Shown here: piece after piece, positions 28,011-37,468 of the stretch
Layout of the letters: every line of letters begins with the position of its first letter
Numbering within the stretch: position 1 is the stretch's first letter
Origin: Bradyrhizobium erythrophlei
Lineage (GTDB): Bacteria; Pseudomonadota; Alphaproteobacteria; Rhizobiales; Xanthobacteraceae
NCBI RefSeq assembly: GCF_900129425.1
Contig: NZ_LT670817.1
Location: 2,170,001 to 2,234,000, forward strand
Reading direction: 5' to 3'
DNA length: 64,000 bases
Program-made: the position numbers and the translations under genes
The notes under the pieces: model-generated
Seen by the model: the letters and a program-made list of their open reading frames with translations, nothing else
Database searches by the model: none
What the model was told of the DNA's origin: nothing

Positions 28011-28035
28011 AAAGGCCCGCTAATAGCGGGCTTTT
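28011..28035 (+). terminator. Rho-independent terminator after DUF4242 gene
   Basis: GCCCGC and GCGGGC pair around a TAATA loop, flanked by AAAG on the left and CTTTT on the right. Confidence 0.8.
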
Positions 28036-28214
28036 GCGAATTGCCACCAGTCTCCAAGCTCCGATTTCCGGCATACGCGAGCGATAGCAGGGTTGCTGAG
28101 GGTCGTGTTAAACGATAGTGGTCCAGATTCATGATGCCGAGCGACAGGCTCGTTATTAAGAAGTTGTGACCTGTTCAACCAGCTTAAAATCGCTGAAAAC
28201 GAATGAGGAAGAGA

Positions 28215-29117
28215 ATGTCGGCTCCAATGCAAGGCGAGATGCAGCCGGCGATTTATCGCTTACGACTTGGCAGCTTCGAAGTTGCAAGCATTCTGGACAG
28301 CAAAATCATCCGTGAGGGATTAAGCCCGAGCCATGGCGGCGAAGCGTTATCCGCCGAAGTGCGAGCGCTGGCGCGTGCGAACAGGATTGACCCGCATCGT
28401 TACGAGCATCCGTTCATTCCCAGCCTGGTCAATACCGGTAAGGAGCTTGTCCTGTTCGACACCGGTAACGGTGCGTTGCAGCTCGAGCACGAACAGCTTC
28501 GAGGTAGGCTCCCGGAGGGGCTTCTGGTCGCGCGGGTGCGCCAGGCGGGCTATGAACCGCAGGACGTTGACGTGGTCGTAATTACGCACGGCCATCCCGA
28601 CCATATCGGCGGGCTGATGACGGGCGGAGAACCGGTATTTCCCAATGCGCGGTATGTGTTCGGGGCAGCTGAATTCGATTTCTGGAGGCGCGGTAACGTG
28701 CGCGATGCACGAAAATTCAATCGCGAGCTATTCATGAAGATCGCGGTGCCGTTTGCCGATCGAGCCAGTTTCATCAAAGCGGGCGACGAGGTCGTGCCCG
28801 GGATCCGGGCCGTCGACGCGGCGGGTCATTCGCCGGGAATGATGGCTTACTTGATCGAGAGTGAAGGCAAGCGACTGCTCAACTGGGCCGACACCTGCGG
28901 TCATTATGTGGTGTCACTGCAGAGACCGGACATCCATCTCGACGTCGATGACGATAAGGAGATGGCGGCGGCAACCCGCAAGCGCATTCTGGACATGGTT
29001 GCGACCGACGAGATCTTCGTCCTTGGTTTTCATATGCCGTTTCCTGGCATTGGTTTTGTGGAGCCGGCGCATGGCGGTTACCGCTGGGTCCCTCATGGCT
29101 ATCAGCTGAATTTGTGA
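28215..29117 (+). CDS. Metallo-beta-lactamase-fold hydrolase
   Basis: An MBL-fold enzyme of 300 residues. The metal motif HGHPDHIGG lies at about residues 125-133; LVLFDTGNG precedes it, and the further ligands are in AAGHSPGMMAYLI and LGFHMPFPGIGFVE. ATG 28215 is preferred to the in-frame ATG 28203 because AGGAAGAG lies between them. There is no signal peptide in the usual form, so the location is uncertain. Members hydrolyse lactones, esters or thioesters; the substrate cannot be inferred. Confidence 0.87.
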   Translation: MSAPMQGEMQPAIYRLRLGSFEVASILDSKIIREGLSPSHGGEALSAEVRALARANRIDPHRYEHPFIPSLVNTGKELVLFDTGNGALQLEHEQLRGRLPEGLLVARVRQAGYEPQDVDVVVITHGHPDHIGGLMTGGEPVFPNARYVFGAAEFDFWRRGNVRDARKFNRELFMKIAVPFADRASFIKAGDEVVPGIRAVDAAGHSPGMMAYLIESEGKRLLNWADTCGHYVVSLQRPDIHLDVDDDKEMAAATRKRILDMVATDEIFVLGFHMPFPGIGFVEPAHGGYRWVPHGYQLNL

Positions 29118-29490
29118 ATTGCTTTGCGTCGTTTCTACAGGGGTCGTGTATCGGTGGTCACTTTTGCGCACGATGCGTGCGCAAAAAGGTGCAGTTTCGG
29201 TGCCTTTCGCGCAAATGTTGCGTTTGTTCTCGGCTAAGGTGTTCAAAGGCTCAGTTCCATCAACGGGAGGGGCGTTGCCCTTTCCCGGCAACCCGTGCGG
29301 CGGAAACCATTCGTGAGGCTGAACGTAAACGATGTGCTGAAGTCATCCGACGTTTGGCGGAGCCGGAGACGGCTCAAATCGCTGGCAGGGGCGGGGACGC
29401 CGTAGAAGCTGGGAATGAAAGACTTGGATTAACAAGACATCTTGACGAACGCAGATTCGCTCAAGCCAAAAAAGTAAAATGGGGGGAGCC
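29118..29490. other. Intergenic region, no gene recognised
   Basis: No gene is supported between the hydrolase and the MFS permease. The GGGAAT word at 29411 is not followed by GAGTC at the expected spacing. Confidence 0.4.
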
Positions 29491-30855
29491 GTGACGGATC
29501 ATACCAAGGTGGATGTCGCCGCCGTTATCAATGACAGTGAAATCAGTCGTTTTCAGTACATAATATTCACATTATGCATTTTGATCATGATGTGCGACGG
29601 CTTCGATACGCAGGCGCTCGCCTATGTGGCGCCGAGTATCGCATCTGAGTGGAAACTGTCTCCCGGTATCTTCGGTCCGGTATTCGCGGCGGTGCTGCTG
29701 GGGAGCATGGTGGGGGCGTTCGGTTTCGGATATCTGGCGGACAGGTTCGGCCGCAAGCGTACGCTGGTGCTCTGTATGATCTTGTTCGGCGCGCTGAACA
29801 TCGGCTCCGCCTATGCGACCTCGATCGAATCCTTCACCCTTCTTCGATTTCTCTGCGGCATCGGGCTTGGCGGCGTCATTCCCAACGTGATGGCGCTGGT
29901 CTCGGAATATGCGCCGGCTCGAAGGCGCGCGACACTTGTCGCAATTACCTGGTGCGGATTCTCGCTTGGGGCCGTTCTCGGCGGATTGATTAGTGTGCCG
30001 CTGATCTCTCACTTCGGCTGGAAGTCGGTATTCGTCTTTGGCGGGATTCTTCCGCTATGCCTGGTCGCCATCGTTGTTTTTGCGCTTCCGGAATCGATCA
30101 AATTCCTGATTTTGGCGCGTGGTAAGGGTGTCGAACTGGTAGCCGTCCTCAGGAAGCTCAACCCCGGCCGGCACTTTGACGATAGCAGCGCGTTTGTGCT
30201 CGACGAACCTCGCCTCGGCAGAGGATCAATATCGGCGCTATTTCGGGACGGCCTCGCGATCGGCAGTGTGTTTCTCTGTCTCGCATTCTTCATGAGTCTG
30301 ATGCTCGTCTACCTCTTCATTAACTGGATTCCATTGTTGCTGCGCCAGGCTGGATTGCCTCTCCAGGACGCGATGATGGGAACGATCATCTTTAATCTGT
30401 CGGGAATCTTCGGCAGCGTGTTCTGCACGCAGTTCATCGATCGGAAAATCCTGCCGCCTATGTTCATCCTGATTTTCGCATATTTTGTCGGTGCCGCGGC
30501 CGTGTTCGCCATCGGCTTCGCTGGGACCTCGTTCTGGCCGATCATGGGCACGATCTTTCTTGGCGGCTTCTTCATCATAGGTGCTCAGCTTTCGCTCAAC
30601 GCGCTCATCACCAACTACTATCCGACTGCAATCCGGGGCACCGGGGTCGGCTGGTCGCAAGTGGTCGGGCGAACGGGGTCCCTGCTCGGACCGCTGATGG
30701 GCGGGGCATTGGTTTCGCAAGGCATGTCGCCCAGTCAGTTGTTCCAGGTCAGCAGCATCGCGCCGCTTCTTGCCTGTGCATGTTTGCTGGTTTTCATGAA
30801 ATTCTCGTCCTCGGCAATGATGACCCGGTCCGTCACGGTGGACGTGACGCCATGA
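29491..30855 (+). CDS. MFS permease, aromatic-acid:proton symporter type
   Basis: A 12-helix major facilitator of about 454 residues. Helix 1 carries MMCDGFDTQALAYVAPSIASEW, the DGFDT motif of the aromatic acid symporter (AAHS) group. Loop 2-3 has GYLADRFGRKRTLVL. A GTG at 29491 with GGGGGGAG directly upstream is a better start than the ATG at 29479. AAHS members import benzoate-like acids; no catabolic genes for such acids lie beside it, so the substrate is open. Confidence 0.87.
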   Translation: MTDHTKVDVAAVINDSEISRFQYIIFTLCILIMMCDGFDTQALAYVAPSIASEWKLSPGIFGPVFAAVLLGSMVGAFGFGYLADRFGRKRTLVLCMILFGALNIGSAYATSIESFTLLRFLCGIGLGGVIPNVMALVSEYAPARRRATLVAITWCGFSLGAVLGGLISVPLISHFGWKSVFVFGGILPLCLVAIVVFALPESIKFLILARGKGVELVAVLRKLNPGRHFDDSSAFVLDEPRLGRGSISALFRDGLAIGSVFLCLAFFMSLMLVYLFINWIPLLLRQAGLPLQDAMMGTIIFNLSGIFGSVFCTQFIDRKILPPMFILIFAYFVGAAAVFAIGFAGTSFWPIMGTIFLGGFFIIGAQLSLNALITNYYPTAIRGTGVGWSQVVGRTGSLLGPLMGGALVSQGMSPSQLFQVSSIAPLLACACLLVFMKFSSSAMMTRSVTVDVTP

Positions 30856-31032
30856 TTTCTCGCGCCGAGAAGGGAGCTTGCTTCGGAGAACGGGGAATGC
30901 AGACTGACCGGGCCGGCTTCATCGCCGCAGGGCTGATCGATGACAATGCGTGATTGCTGGCTTGGCCAGGGAGGGCCGGCGTAGACATCCGCCGAGGCTA
31001 AAATTCATCTGTCCTCGACTTCGGTGCGGGTG

Positions 31033-31791
31033 TTACTTTCGAGCAGTACTTGCCCGGCAATTATAAGCCCTGCGGAAACCCGCAGCCTGCGCATCTTCTT
31101 CCGAGCAGAACCATCGGTCCGGCTTGGTCAGAGGCGCGTAACTGCGGCACCCCTGCATGTGGTAGATGCCCACCTTGCCGGTCAGACGTGCGCGTACCGC
31201 AAATTTCGCCTTGATGGCGCACCCGGGCGGCATGGCGGGTTCGTCCGGAAACAAGGCTGCGCGCAACTCGCGGTCTTTATCGCTTCTACAGGATGCGCCC
31301 AACAGAGGGGCCGTGTTTTCCCGGTGCCGAAACGCTTGCGGAGCCACGAAACAGCCCCGCCACAGGCCCAGACTTTTGTTCTTGGCATTGGACTCGTCGT
31401 CGTTGAAACGACCGTTGGCGGTGGGTTCGACATCCAGCGCATACCCTTGACGTACCAGCAGCTTGTTCAGACTGTCGGTTTCGCCGGCGGCGCTGCAAAC
31501 TCCAACGTGCCATCGGCTGAACGTTTTGTCCGTCCCGAGATCCTTGCAATGGACCTCCCGGCCGCCGATCAGTTTTGCCAGCTGATCGCGCGCCTCCACG
31601 CCGCAAGCCCAGAGATCCGCATGCTCGTCAATGCACATCTGGTCAAACTCAGGAGCATCGATGCCGTCAAGCCGGTAGGTGACGCCGGCGACCTGCAAGG
31701 TATCTCCGTCCCTTACGATCGCGTCGGCGGCCCAACCCGAGCCCGCCGATAGAAACGCCAGAGCCGCTATCAAAAAACGCATCGATTTCAC
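31033..31791 (-). CDS. Secreted thermonuclease-like protein with sunset-like tail
   Basis: A 252-residue exported protein. A signal peptide (FLIAALAFLSAGSGWAADA) is followed by a staphylococcal nuclease-fold domain (VRDGDTLQVAGVTYRLDGIDAPE, about residues 25-150). A Cys-containing tail follows with GKVGIYHMQGCRSYAPLTKPDRWFCSEEDAQAAGFRRA, which matches the sunset domain often joined to SNase folds. The active-site basic residues appear partly changed (GVCSAAGETDSLN where a catalytic Arg-Glu pair is expected), so nuclease activity is uncertain. Confidence 0.8.
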   Translation of the reverse strand: MKSMRFLIAALAFLSAGSGWAADAIVRDGDTLQVAGVTYRLDGIDAPEFDQMCIDEHADLWACGVEARDQLAKLIGGREVHCKDLGTDKTFSRWHVGVCSAAGETDSLNKLLVRQGYALDVEPTANGRFNDDESNAKNKSLGLWRGCFVAPQAFRHRENTAPLLGASCRSDKDRELRAALFPDEPAMPPGCAIKAKFAVRARLTGKVGIYHMQGCRSYAPLTKPDRWFCSEEDAQAAGFRRAYNCRASTARK

Positions 31792-31903
31792 CCGAGGTCC
31801 GCTGCGAAACTACTTGCATCAATAGCGTTTGAGCAAGGGGCGAAGCCCATCCACCGAGCGACCGGACTGATGCTGACCGAAGGGATTGCGGGACGATCTT
31901 GGG

Positions 31904-32785
31904 TTACCGAACCCCAAGTTTCCCGAAAAACGCCTTTTCCACCTGGCTGGCGTAGCGTTCCTTGTGCCTCAAGGCGAAGAACGCGCGTTTCGGCAGATCG
32001 ATCTTGACGTGGTGGAGCGTTTTGGCCGCGACCGAGTGGGCTACGACGAGATTTGAAATAGCAGTTGCCGACTGACCTGCTTCAACGGCGGCGCGAATGG
32101 CCTCGTTGGAGGGAAGCTCCAGCGTGATGCGCAACTCGGATAGTCGGATGCCGTACTTCCGCAGCGCGGCCTCGAAGATCGATCGCGTTCCGGACCCCGG
32201 CTCGCGCAGAACCCAGCCCGTGGTTCGGAAATCATCAGCGGTGATACGCGCATGTGTGGCCCAGCGGTGGTGTTTGCCGACCACGACGACGAGCGTGTCG
32301 CCGTCGATCTTGCGTATCGCCAGCGATGGATCGTCGACCTCGCCCTCGACCAGACCTACATCGGCGCTTCCTTCATGGACGGCCTGGGCGACCCGCTCGG
32401 TGTTGGCAATCATGATGTGAAGATCGATGTCGGGATAAGCCGCCTGAAATTCCTGGACGCGGGGCGGCAGCCAATAGTTTGCCACCGTCTGGCTGGCGGC
32501 GATCGTCAACGAGCCACGTTGGAGACCGGCCAGATCGCTGAGAACCTGCGCCGCCGCTTTGGCGCGGCCGACCACGCCGCGGGCTTCGCCGAGAAAATCG
32601 CGGCCGATCTGGGTCAGTTGAATGCCGCGGCCGACACGATCGAACAGCTTGATACCGTACCGCGATTCCAGCGCCGCGATGGCGGCACTGGTCGCCGATT
32701 GCGTCAGGTTCAACTCGGTGGCGGCCCGCGTCATGTGCTGTTTTTCCGCAACCGCGATGAAGATGCGAAGCTGTTCCAGCGTCAT
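31904..32785 (-). CDS. LysR-family transcription regulator (CysB/CbbR-like)
   Basis: A 293-residue regulator. The N-terminal winged helix is MTLEQLRIFIAVAEKQHMTRAATELNLTQSATSAAIAALESRYGIKLFDR (residues 1-50). The effector domain contains LTIAASQTVANYWLPPRVQEF and VGLVEGEVDDP. LysR proteins of this subgroup are often linked to yeiH (Cons_hypoth698, putative sulfate exporter) genes. A decayed yeiH end lies seven bases before its start, which supports that history. It may now control the neighbouring aspartate dehydrogenase and ABC genes, which are divergent from it. Confidence 0.88.
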   Translation of the reverse strand: MTLEQLRIFIAVAEKQHMTRAATELNLTQSATSAAIAALESRYGIKLFDRVGRGIQLTQIGRDFLGEARGVVGRAKAAAQVLSDLAGLQRGSLTIAASQTVANYWLPPRVQEFQAAYPDIDLHIMIANTERVAQAVHEGSADVGLVEGEVDDPSLAIRKIDGDTLVVVVGKHHRWATHARITADDFRTTGWVLREPGSGTRSIFEAALRKYGIRLSELRITLELPSNEAIRAAVEAGQSATAISNLVVAHSVAAKTLHHVKIDLPKRAFFALRHKERYASQVEKAFFGKLGVR

Positions 32786-32791
32786 CGATTG

Positions 32792-33010
32792 TCATCCCAT
32801 CAGTTTGATCAGCGTCGGGCTGAAGCCGGTATTGAACAGGCAGGCCGGCGCCCCGAGCATGGCCGGACGAAAGCCTTTCGCGGTCATTTTCGCATGTCGG
32901 TCTCGAGGCCCATCGCCGCAAGGGCTACCGACACTCAGCCGGAATCGCGAGGAGGCTGTTGGTCCCGGCCAGCGGCCACGACACCGGGTACGAACCACGG
33001 CATCGGCGGG
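32792..33010 (-). pseudogene. Remnant of a YeiH-type membrane protein gene
   Basis: The minus strand gives, in several frames, MPWFVPGV then NSLLAIPAECR, then GLETDMRK, then MTAKGFRPAMLGAPACLFNTGFSPTLIKLMG and a stop. These pieces in order match the C-terminal part of YeiH/Cons_hypoth698 membrane proteins (NSLLAIP, MGLETDIRKL, G(F/L)RPLLLG...SLTLIKL). At least two frameshifts separate them. It lies directly upstream of the LysR gene. Confidence 0.6.
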
Positions 33011-33397
33011 CGTGCGGCCGCCGTACCGGAATCGTTCCGCCTGGAGTCGCGCGCCGACAGTGGCCCGAGCACGATCCCCCATCGGAGACGGCAACATGAC
33101 GGGGACAGCTTTGGCGATTGAATGCTTCTTGGTGCTTCGAATTCGCTGGTTGATAAAGGGTCACGAGCAGCCTCCATTGGCAGGTCTACCCGATGTCAGT
33201 CGTCTCAATTAATCAATCCAATGGATAATAGCTTCACAATCAATCGATTTTGTAATTTAATAAACGAACCCGATCAAGCCCGAAAAGCAGGGCGCATCGT
33301 GATCGACGAGGCTTTGCCGGCGACCGAACCAGCTAATATGGTCCTCAGGGAATCCGCAGCCGTTACGGCGCAGTCACAGAGGATCGGCAAGCCATCA
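33011..33397. other. Region between yeiH remnant and aspartate dehydrogenase
   Basis: The aspartate dehydrogenase frame is open back to 33122, but this N-terminal part has no family match and is probably untranslated. A lower-GC patch at 33205-33265 could hold the promoter. A GGGAATCC at about 33348 followed after 15 bases by CAGTC resembles the ECF-type pattern only loosely. Confidence 0.4.
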
Positions 33398-34228
33398 ATG
33401 GGAAATTTAGTGAAGAGCCAACCAAGTGAATTGCGCGTTGCAATTGCCGGGCTGGGGTCCATCGGAACGAAAGTAGCGGAGGCGCTCGACCGGGGAATAG
33501 ACGGACTGACCCTCGCGGCCGTCTCGGTGCAAAACCCTGACAAGCACCAAAGCTGGCTCGGCAATTTAACGAGAGCGCCGGCCGTCTTGCCGATCGAAGC
33601 GCTCTGCGATGCCGCCGATATCGTCATCGAGTGCGCACCCAGCAAGCTCCTGAGATCGATCGTTGCTCCCTTTGTAGCAAGCGGAAAAACCGCGATCGTT
33701 CTGAGCGCAGGCGCGCTTCTCGATAACGAGGACCTGATCGAGCTTGCCAGGCAAAACGGCGGTCAGATCGTGGTGCCGACCGGTGCGCTGATCGGCCTCG
33801 ACGCCGTGACCGCGGCAGCGGCCGGCACGATCCATTCGGTCCGGATGGTGACGCGAAAGCCGGTCGGGGGGCTAGCCGGCGCGCCTTATATCGCCGAAAA
33901 CAACATCGACATCGAGCGAATTACCGAACCGCTCAGGATATTCGACGGTACCGCCCGGGAGGCGGCCAGAGGATTTCCGGCCAATCTGAACGTCGCCGTC
34001 GCACTGTCGCTCGCCGGGATCGGTCCCGACCGGACCAAGCTGGAGATTTGGGCCGATCCCACGGTGACGCGCAACATGCATCGGATCGAGGTGGAATCCG
34101 ACTCCGCCCGCTTTTCGATGTCGATCGAGAATATCCCGTCGGAAAATCCGAAGACGGGCCGCATCACCGCGCTATCCGTCATTGCGTACCTTCGCAAGCA
34201 GCGTGCGCCGCTTCGCGTCGGGACCTGA
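33398..34228 (+). CDS. nadX: Aspartate dehydrogenase-like protein
   Basis: A 276-residue protein from ATG 33398, close to the usual length of about 265. The Rossmann motif VAIAGLGSIGTKVAEAL is followed by SAGALLD, VPTGALIGLDAV and FPANLNVAVALSLAGIGPDRTKLEIWADP, all family marks. NadX oxidises L-aspartate to iminoaspartate with NAD(P) for NAD synthesis, but many paralogues next to ABC genes act on other amino acids. Here it precedes a branched-chain-type ABC operon and a CnbZ-like deaminase, so a catabolic role is possible. The start is a choice of family length; a GTG at 33412 is an alternative. Confidence 0.8.
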   Translation: MGNLVKSQPSELRVAIAGLGSIGTKVAEALDRGIDGLTLAAVSVQNPDKHQSWLGNLTRAPAVLPIEALCDAADIVIECAPSKLLRSIVAPFVASGKTAIVLSAGALLDNEDLIELARQNGGQIVVPTGALIGLDAVTAAAAGTIHSVRMVTRKPVGGLAGAPYIAENNIDIERITEPLRIFDGTAREAARGFPANLNVAVALSLAGIGPDRTKLEIWADPTVTRNMHRIEVESDSARFSMSIENIPSENPKTGRITALSVIAYLRKQRAPLRVGT

Positions 34229-34414
34229 ACGGTCGTCCCGGAAAAATTCGATCGCCTCGGCGCCCGGTGCGATGATGCAACCGCAGCCGGCGGGGCACGT
34301 TGGCGGACTGCTCAGGTATAAAGCAGCAGGCAGCTGATTTCCGTGCTTTTATTCGCGCTTCGGATTTGCCATGCTTCAGAAGGCCGCGACCAGGGTCCAT
34401 GATGGGAGTTACGA

Positions 34415-35635
34415 ATGTTGTATTCAAAGTTAGCGCGCTTCTCGACGATCGCCGGAGCGGCGATGGTCGCTGTCGTTTGCTGGGGCGCGTCCGGATCATT
34501 GGCCGTAGCTGACGACGTCGTGCGCTTCGGCGCGCCGCTGCCGCTGACGGGACCGTTGGCGCCGGAGGGAATCAAGCAGCAACAGGGCTACGACCTCTGG
34601 GCCGAGCAGGCCAACAAGGCGGGCGGAATTTCGGTCGGCGGCAAAAAGTACAAGGTCGAGATGGTCTATGCCGATTACCAATCCAACACCCCGCGCGCGG
34701 TACAGACCACCGAGCAGATGATCACCCAGGACAACATCAACTTCCTCTTTGGGGCGTTCGGCTCCGGCGCCGCGAAGGCGGCGAGCACGGTCTCGGAAAA
34801 ATACAAGGTGCCTACGATTGCCGCCGCGGCATCCTCATCGCAGGTCTACGACCAGGGCTATAAATACCTGTTTGGTACATTTACGCCGAACGACACCCTG
34901 ACGACGCCGTTGACCCAGATGATCAAATCGCAGGCCCCGGATGTGAAAAAGGTAGCGATTTTGGCGCGCAACGATTTGTTTCCGCTGGCGATCGCCCAGG
35001 AAATGGAGAAATCGGCCAAGGCGAACGGCTTTGAGGTGGTCTATTTCGAGAAGTATGCGATCGGCACGCTCGATCACTCGGCGACCTTGTCGCAAATGAA
35101 GTCGCTGGCGCCGCAATGGATATTCGTCACCGGCTACATCAACGATCTCCTGCTGGTGCGCAAGCAGATGGTCGATCAGCAGATGAAGGCCCCCGTGGTG
35201 ACGATGATTGCCGGACCGGCCTATCAGGATTTCATCGAATCCGCCGGGCAGAGTGCGGAGAACATTACCAGCGCTTCGTGGTGGCACCCCGCTGAAGAGT
35301 ATGCCGGCAAGGACATTTTCGGGTCGACCAGCAATTTCGTGAAATTGTTCAAGGACAAATACAAGAGCGAGCCGGACTACGGGCAGGCGTCAGCGGCTCT
35401 TTGCGGGGCGCTGTTCCAGATCGCGATCGAGCGCGCCGGTTCGCTGGATCGCGAAAAAGTACGCGACGAGTTGGCGAAGATGGACATCGTGACCTTCTTC
35501 GGCCCGGTGAAGTTCGGGCCAAATGGCCAGATCAATTCGCTCGAGCCGCCGGTGTTCCAGATTCAGGGCGCCAAGCCGATTGTGCTGTTCCCGCAAGCCA
35601 TCAAGCAGGGCGAGCTCAAGCTTGGGGTAAACTGA
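34415..35635 (+). CDS. Branched-chain-type ABC transporter binding protein
   Basis: A periplasmic substrate-binding protein of 406 residues (Peripla_BP_6 type). A signal peptide (about residues 1-32, ending GSLAVADD) leads to VVRFGAPLPLTGPLAPEGIKQQQGYDLWAEQANKAGGI. The inner lobes carry VQTTEQMITQDNINFLFGAFGSG and ASAALCGALFQIAIERAG. First gene of a five-gene uptake operon (binding protein, two permeases, two ATPases). The family binds amino acids, amides, urea or aromatic acids; the context does not settle the ligand. Confidence 0.92.
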   Translation: MLYSKLARFSTIAGAAMVAVVCWGASGSLAVADDVVRFGAPLPLTGPLAPEGIKQQQGYDLWAEQANKAGGISVGGKKYKVEMVYADYQSNTPRAVQTTEQMITQDNINFLFGAFGSGAAKAASTVSEKYKVPTIAAAASSSQVYDQGYKYLFGTFTPNDTLTTPLTQMIKSQAPDVKKVAILARNDLFPLAIAQEMEKSAKANGFEVVYFEKYAIGTLDHSATLSQMKSLAPQWIFVTGYINDLLLVRKQMVDQQMKAPVVTMIAGPAYQDFIESAGQSAENITSASWWHPAEEYAGKDIFGSTSNFVKLFKDKYKSEPDYGQASAALCGALFQIAIERAGSLDREKVRDELAKMDIVTFFGPVKFGPNGQINSLEPPVFQIQGAKPIVLFPQAIKQGELKLGVN

Positions 35636-35660
35636 CGAAAACCGTCGCGACCACGAGCAG

Positions 35661-36536
35661 GTGTCGAGCGTGCTGGTAGCCCAGGTCCTGATCAACGCCC
35701 TGGTGCTGGGCTGCCTTTACGCGTGTATTGCGATCGGCTTCTCTCTGGTGTGGGGCGTTCTGAATGTCATCAACCTGATCCACGGATCGTTCATCGTTCT
35801 CGGCGCCTATCTTGCCTGGGGGATATATCAGTCGCTGGCGATCCCGCCCTGGTACGTGCTGGTCGTTGCGGCGCCGTTGTTTTTCATTCTCGGCTATCTG
35901 CTGCAGCGGCTGCTGCTCAATCGCGTCATATCGGCGCCGGTGCTGGTGACGCTGACGCTGACATTCGGGCTCGATCTGATCCTGAACAACGCGATGATCT
36001 ATTTTTTCAAGGCGGACTACCGGAAGCTCACTCTGAGCCCGCCGATTGGTTCGATCTCGCTGTTCGACGTGGTGGTCCCGGTCGATCGGCTGATTGCCAC
36101 GGCAGCCGCACTGGCGCTGACCGGGGTGCTTTATCTGGTACTGCGGCGCTCGCGGGTCGGCCGCGCCATCGTTGCCGTCAGACTCGATCGCGACGCCGCG
36201 GTGCTGATGGGCGTCGATGTCAAATCGATCTACGCCATCGCGTTCGGCCTCGGTGCCGCGCTGGCGGGATGCGCCGGTGTGTTGATGGCGCTGATTTTCC
36301 CGATCTCGCCGCTGACCTCGTCGACGTTTCTCGGCAAGGCCTTCGTGGTCTGCGTGCTCGGCGGTCTCGGCAGCGTTTCGGGCGCACTGGCCGGCGGCCT
36401 GCTGCTGGCGCTGGTCGAGGGCGTCGGTTCGGTAGCCATCGGACCATCGCATGCGACCACGCTTTCCTTTGTGCTGTTGATCGTGTTCCTGATCGTCAGA
36501 CCGCAGGGGCTGCTCGGCCGGAAGGGTTTCGAATGA
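35661..36536 (+). CDS. ABC transporter permease, LivH type
   Basis: A 291-residue inner-membrane permease starting at GTG 35661. LivH-type marks are ALVLGCLYACIAIGFSLVWGVLNVINLIHGSF near the N-terminus and the cytoplasmic loop GRAIVAVRLDRDAAVLMGVDVKSIYAIAFGLGAALAGCAGVL. Its stop overlaps the LivM-type start (ATGA), indicating coupled translation. Confidence 0.9.
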   Translation: MSSVLVAQVLINALVLGCLYACIAIGFSLVWGVLNVINLIHGSFIVLGAYLAWGIYQSLAIPPWYVLVVAAPLFFILGYLLQRLLLNRVISAPVLVTLTLTFGLDLILNNAMIYFFKADYRKLTLSPPIGSISLFDVVVPVDRLIATAAALALTGVLYLVLRRSRVGRAIVAVRLDRDAAVLMGVDVKSIYAIAFGLGAALAGCAGVLMALIFPISPLTSSTFLGKAFVVCVLGGLGSVSGALAGGLLLALVEGVGSVAIGPSHATTLSFVLLIVFLIVRPQGLLGRKGFE

Positions 36537-37468
36537 CCCGGCTCAATCTGGCGCTTTTGCTGCTCATCGGCTGCATCGCGGCGCTGCCCTTGTTCGGCGG
36601 GCCTTACGCTCTGCGGCTCGGCACCATCGCCTGCATGTACGCCATCCTCGCGCTGTCCTGGAATGTCGTCGGCGGCTTCGCCGGCTATCCGTCGTTCGCG
36701 ACCGCGGCGTTTTTTGGGTTCGGCGCCTATACGACCGGAGTGCTGCTCAATGATGGATTGTCGCTGACGCTGTCGATCATGGCGACGCTGGCCGCGTCGT
36801 TCCTGTTGGCGGGCCTGCTTGGCGTCGTGCTGTTGCGGTTGCGCGGCCACTACTTCGCGATCGCCAGCCTCTCGCTGGTCGAAGTGCTGCGCGAACTCGT
36901 CAACAACGCCACCGATCTCACCGGCGGGGGCATGGGCCTGAACATCCCGCTGGCCTCCGGTTCAGGTATTCTGGCAGACGCCACCTTCTTCTTCTATGCG
37001 ATGTGGGGATTGCTGCTGGCGACCGCGCTGATGGTGATCGCCGTTTCGATGTCGAGGCTCGGATTCGGGCTTGCCTGCATCCGGCAGAACGAGACCGCCT
37101 CCGACATGGTCGGCCTGAACTCCACGCTCTACAAGAGCGTCGCGTTCGGCCTGTCGGCCTGCTTCGTCGGCGCCGCCGGCGGCCTCTATGCCGCCTGGGT
37201 CCATTACATCGATCCCTCCGACGTGTTCGACATTCTCTACTCGGTAAAGCCCATCGTGATGGCGCTGATGGGCGGGCTTGGATCGCCGCTCGGCGTGGTC
37301 AGCGGCGCCTTTCTTTATCTCGGGCTCGAGGAGGTGGTCTGGCGCAACTACATCCAGATCCACAGCGGCGTGCTCGGCGTGTTGATCGTCATGCTGTTGT
37401 TGTTCCTGCCCCGCGGCCTGATTTCGCTGCGCTGGAGCATGTTGTGGCGGAAGGCGAAGCATGTCTGA
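36533..37468 (+). CDS. ABC transporter permease, LivM type
   Basis: A 311-residue permease. YAILALSWNVVGGFAGYPSFATAAFFGFGAYTTGVLL and the loop ACIRQNETASDMVGLNSTLYKSVAFGLSA are LivM signatures. The ATG at 36533 overlaps the LivH stop. The following ATPase gene starts eight bases before its stop, so all these genes are translated as one unit. Confidence 0.9.
   Translation: MTRLNLALLLLIGCIAALPLFGGPYALRLGTIACMYAILALSWNVVGGFAGYPSFATAAFFGFGAYTTGVLLNDGLSLTLSIMATLAASFLLAGLLGVVLLRLRGHYFAIASLSLVEVLRELVNNATDLTGGGMGLNIPLASGSGILADATFFFYAMWGLLLATALMVIAVSMSRLGFGLACIRQNETASDMVGLNSTLYKSVAFGLSACFVGAAGGLYAAWVHYIDPSDVFDILYSVKPIVMALMGGLGSPLGVVSGAFLYLGLEEVVWRNYIQIHSGVLGVLIVMLLLFLPRGLISLRWSMLWRKAKHV

Noticed and set aside
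33348..33377. GGGAATCC followed by CAGTC before the aspartate dehydrogenase gene
   Set aside because: The downstream block is imperfect at its first base and spacing; not strong enough to add to the set.
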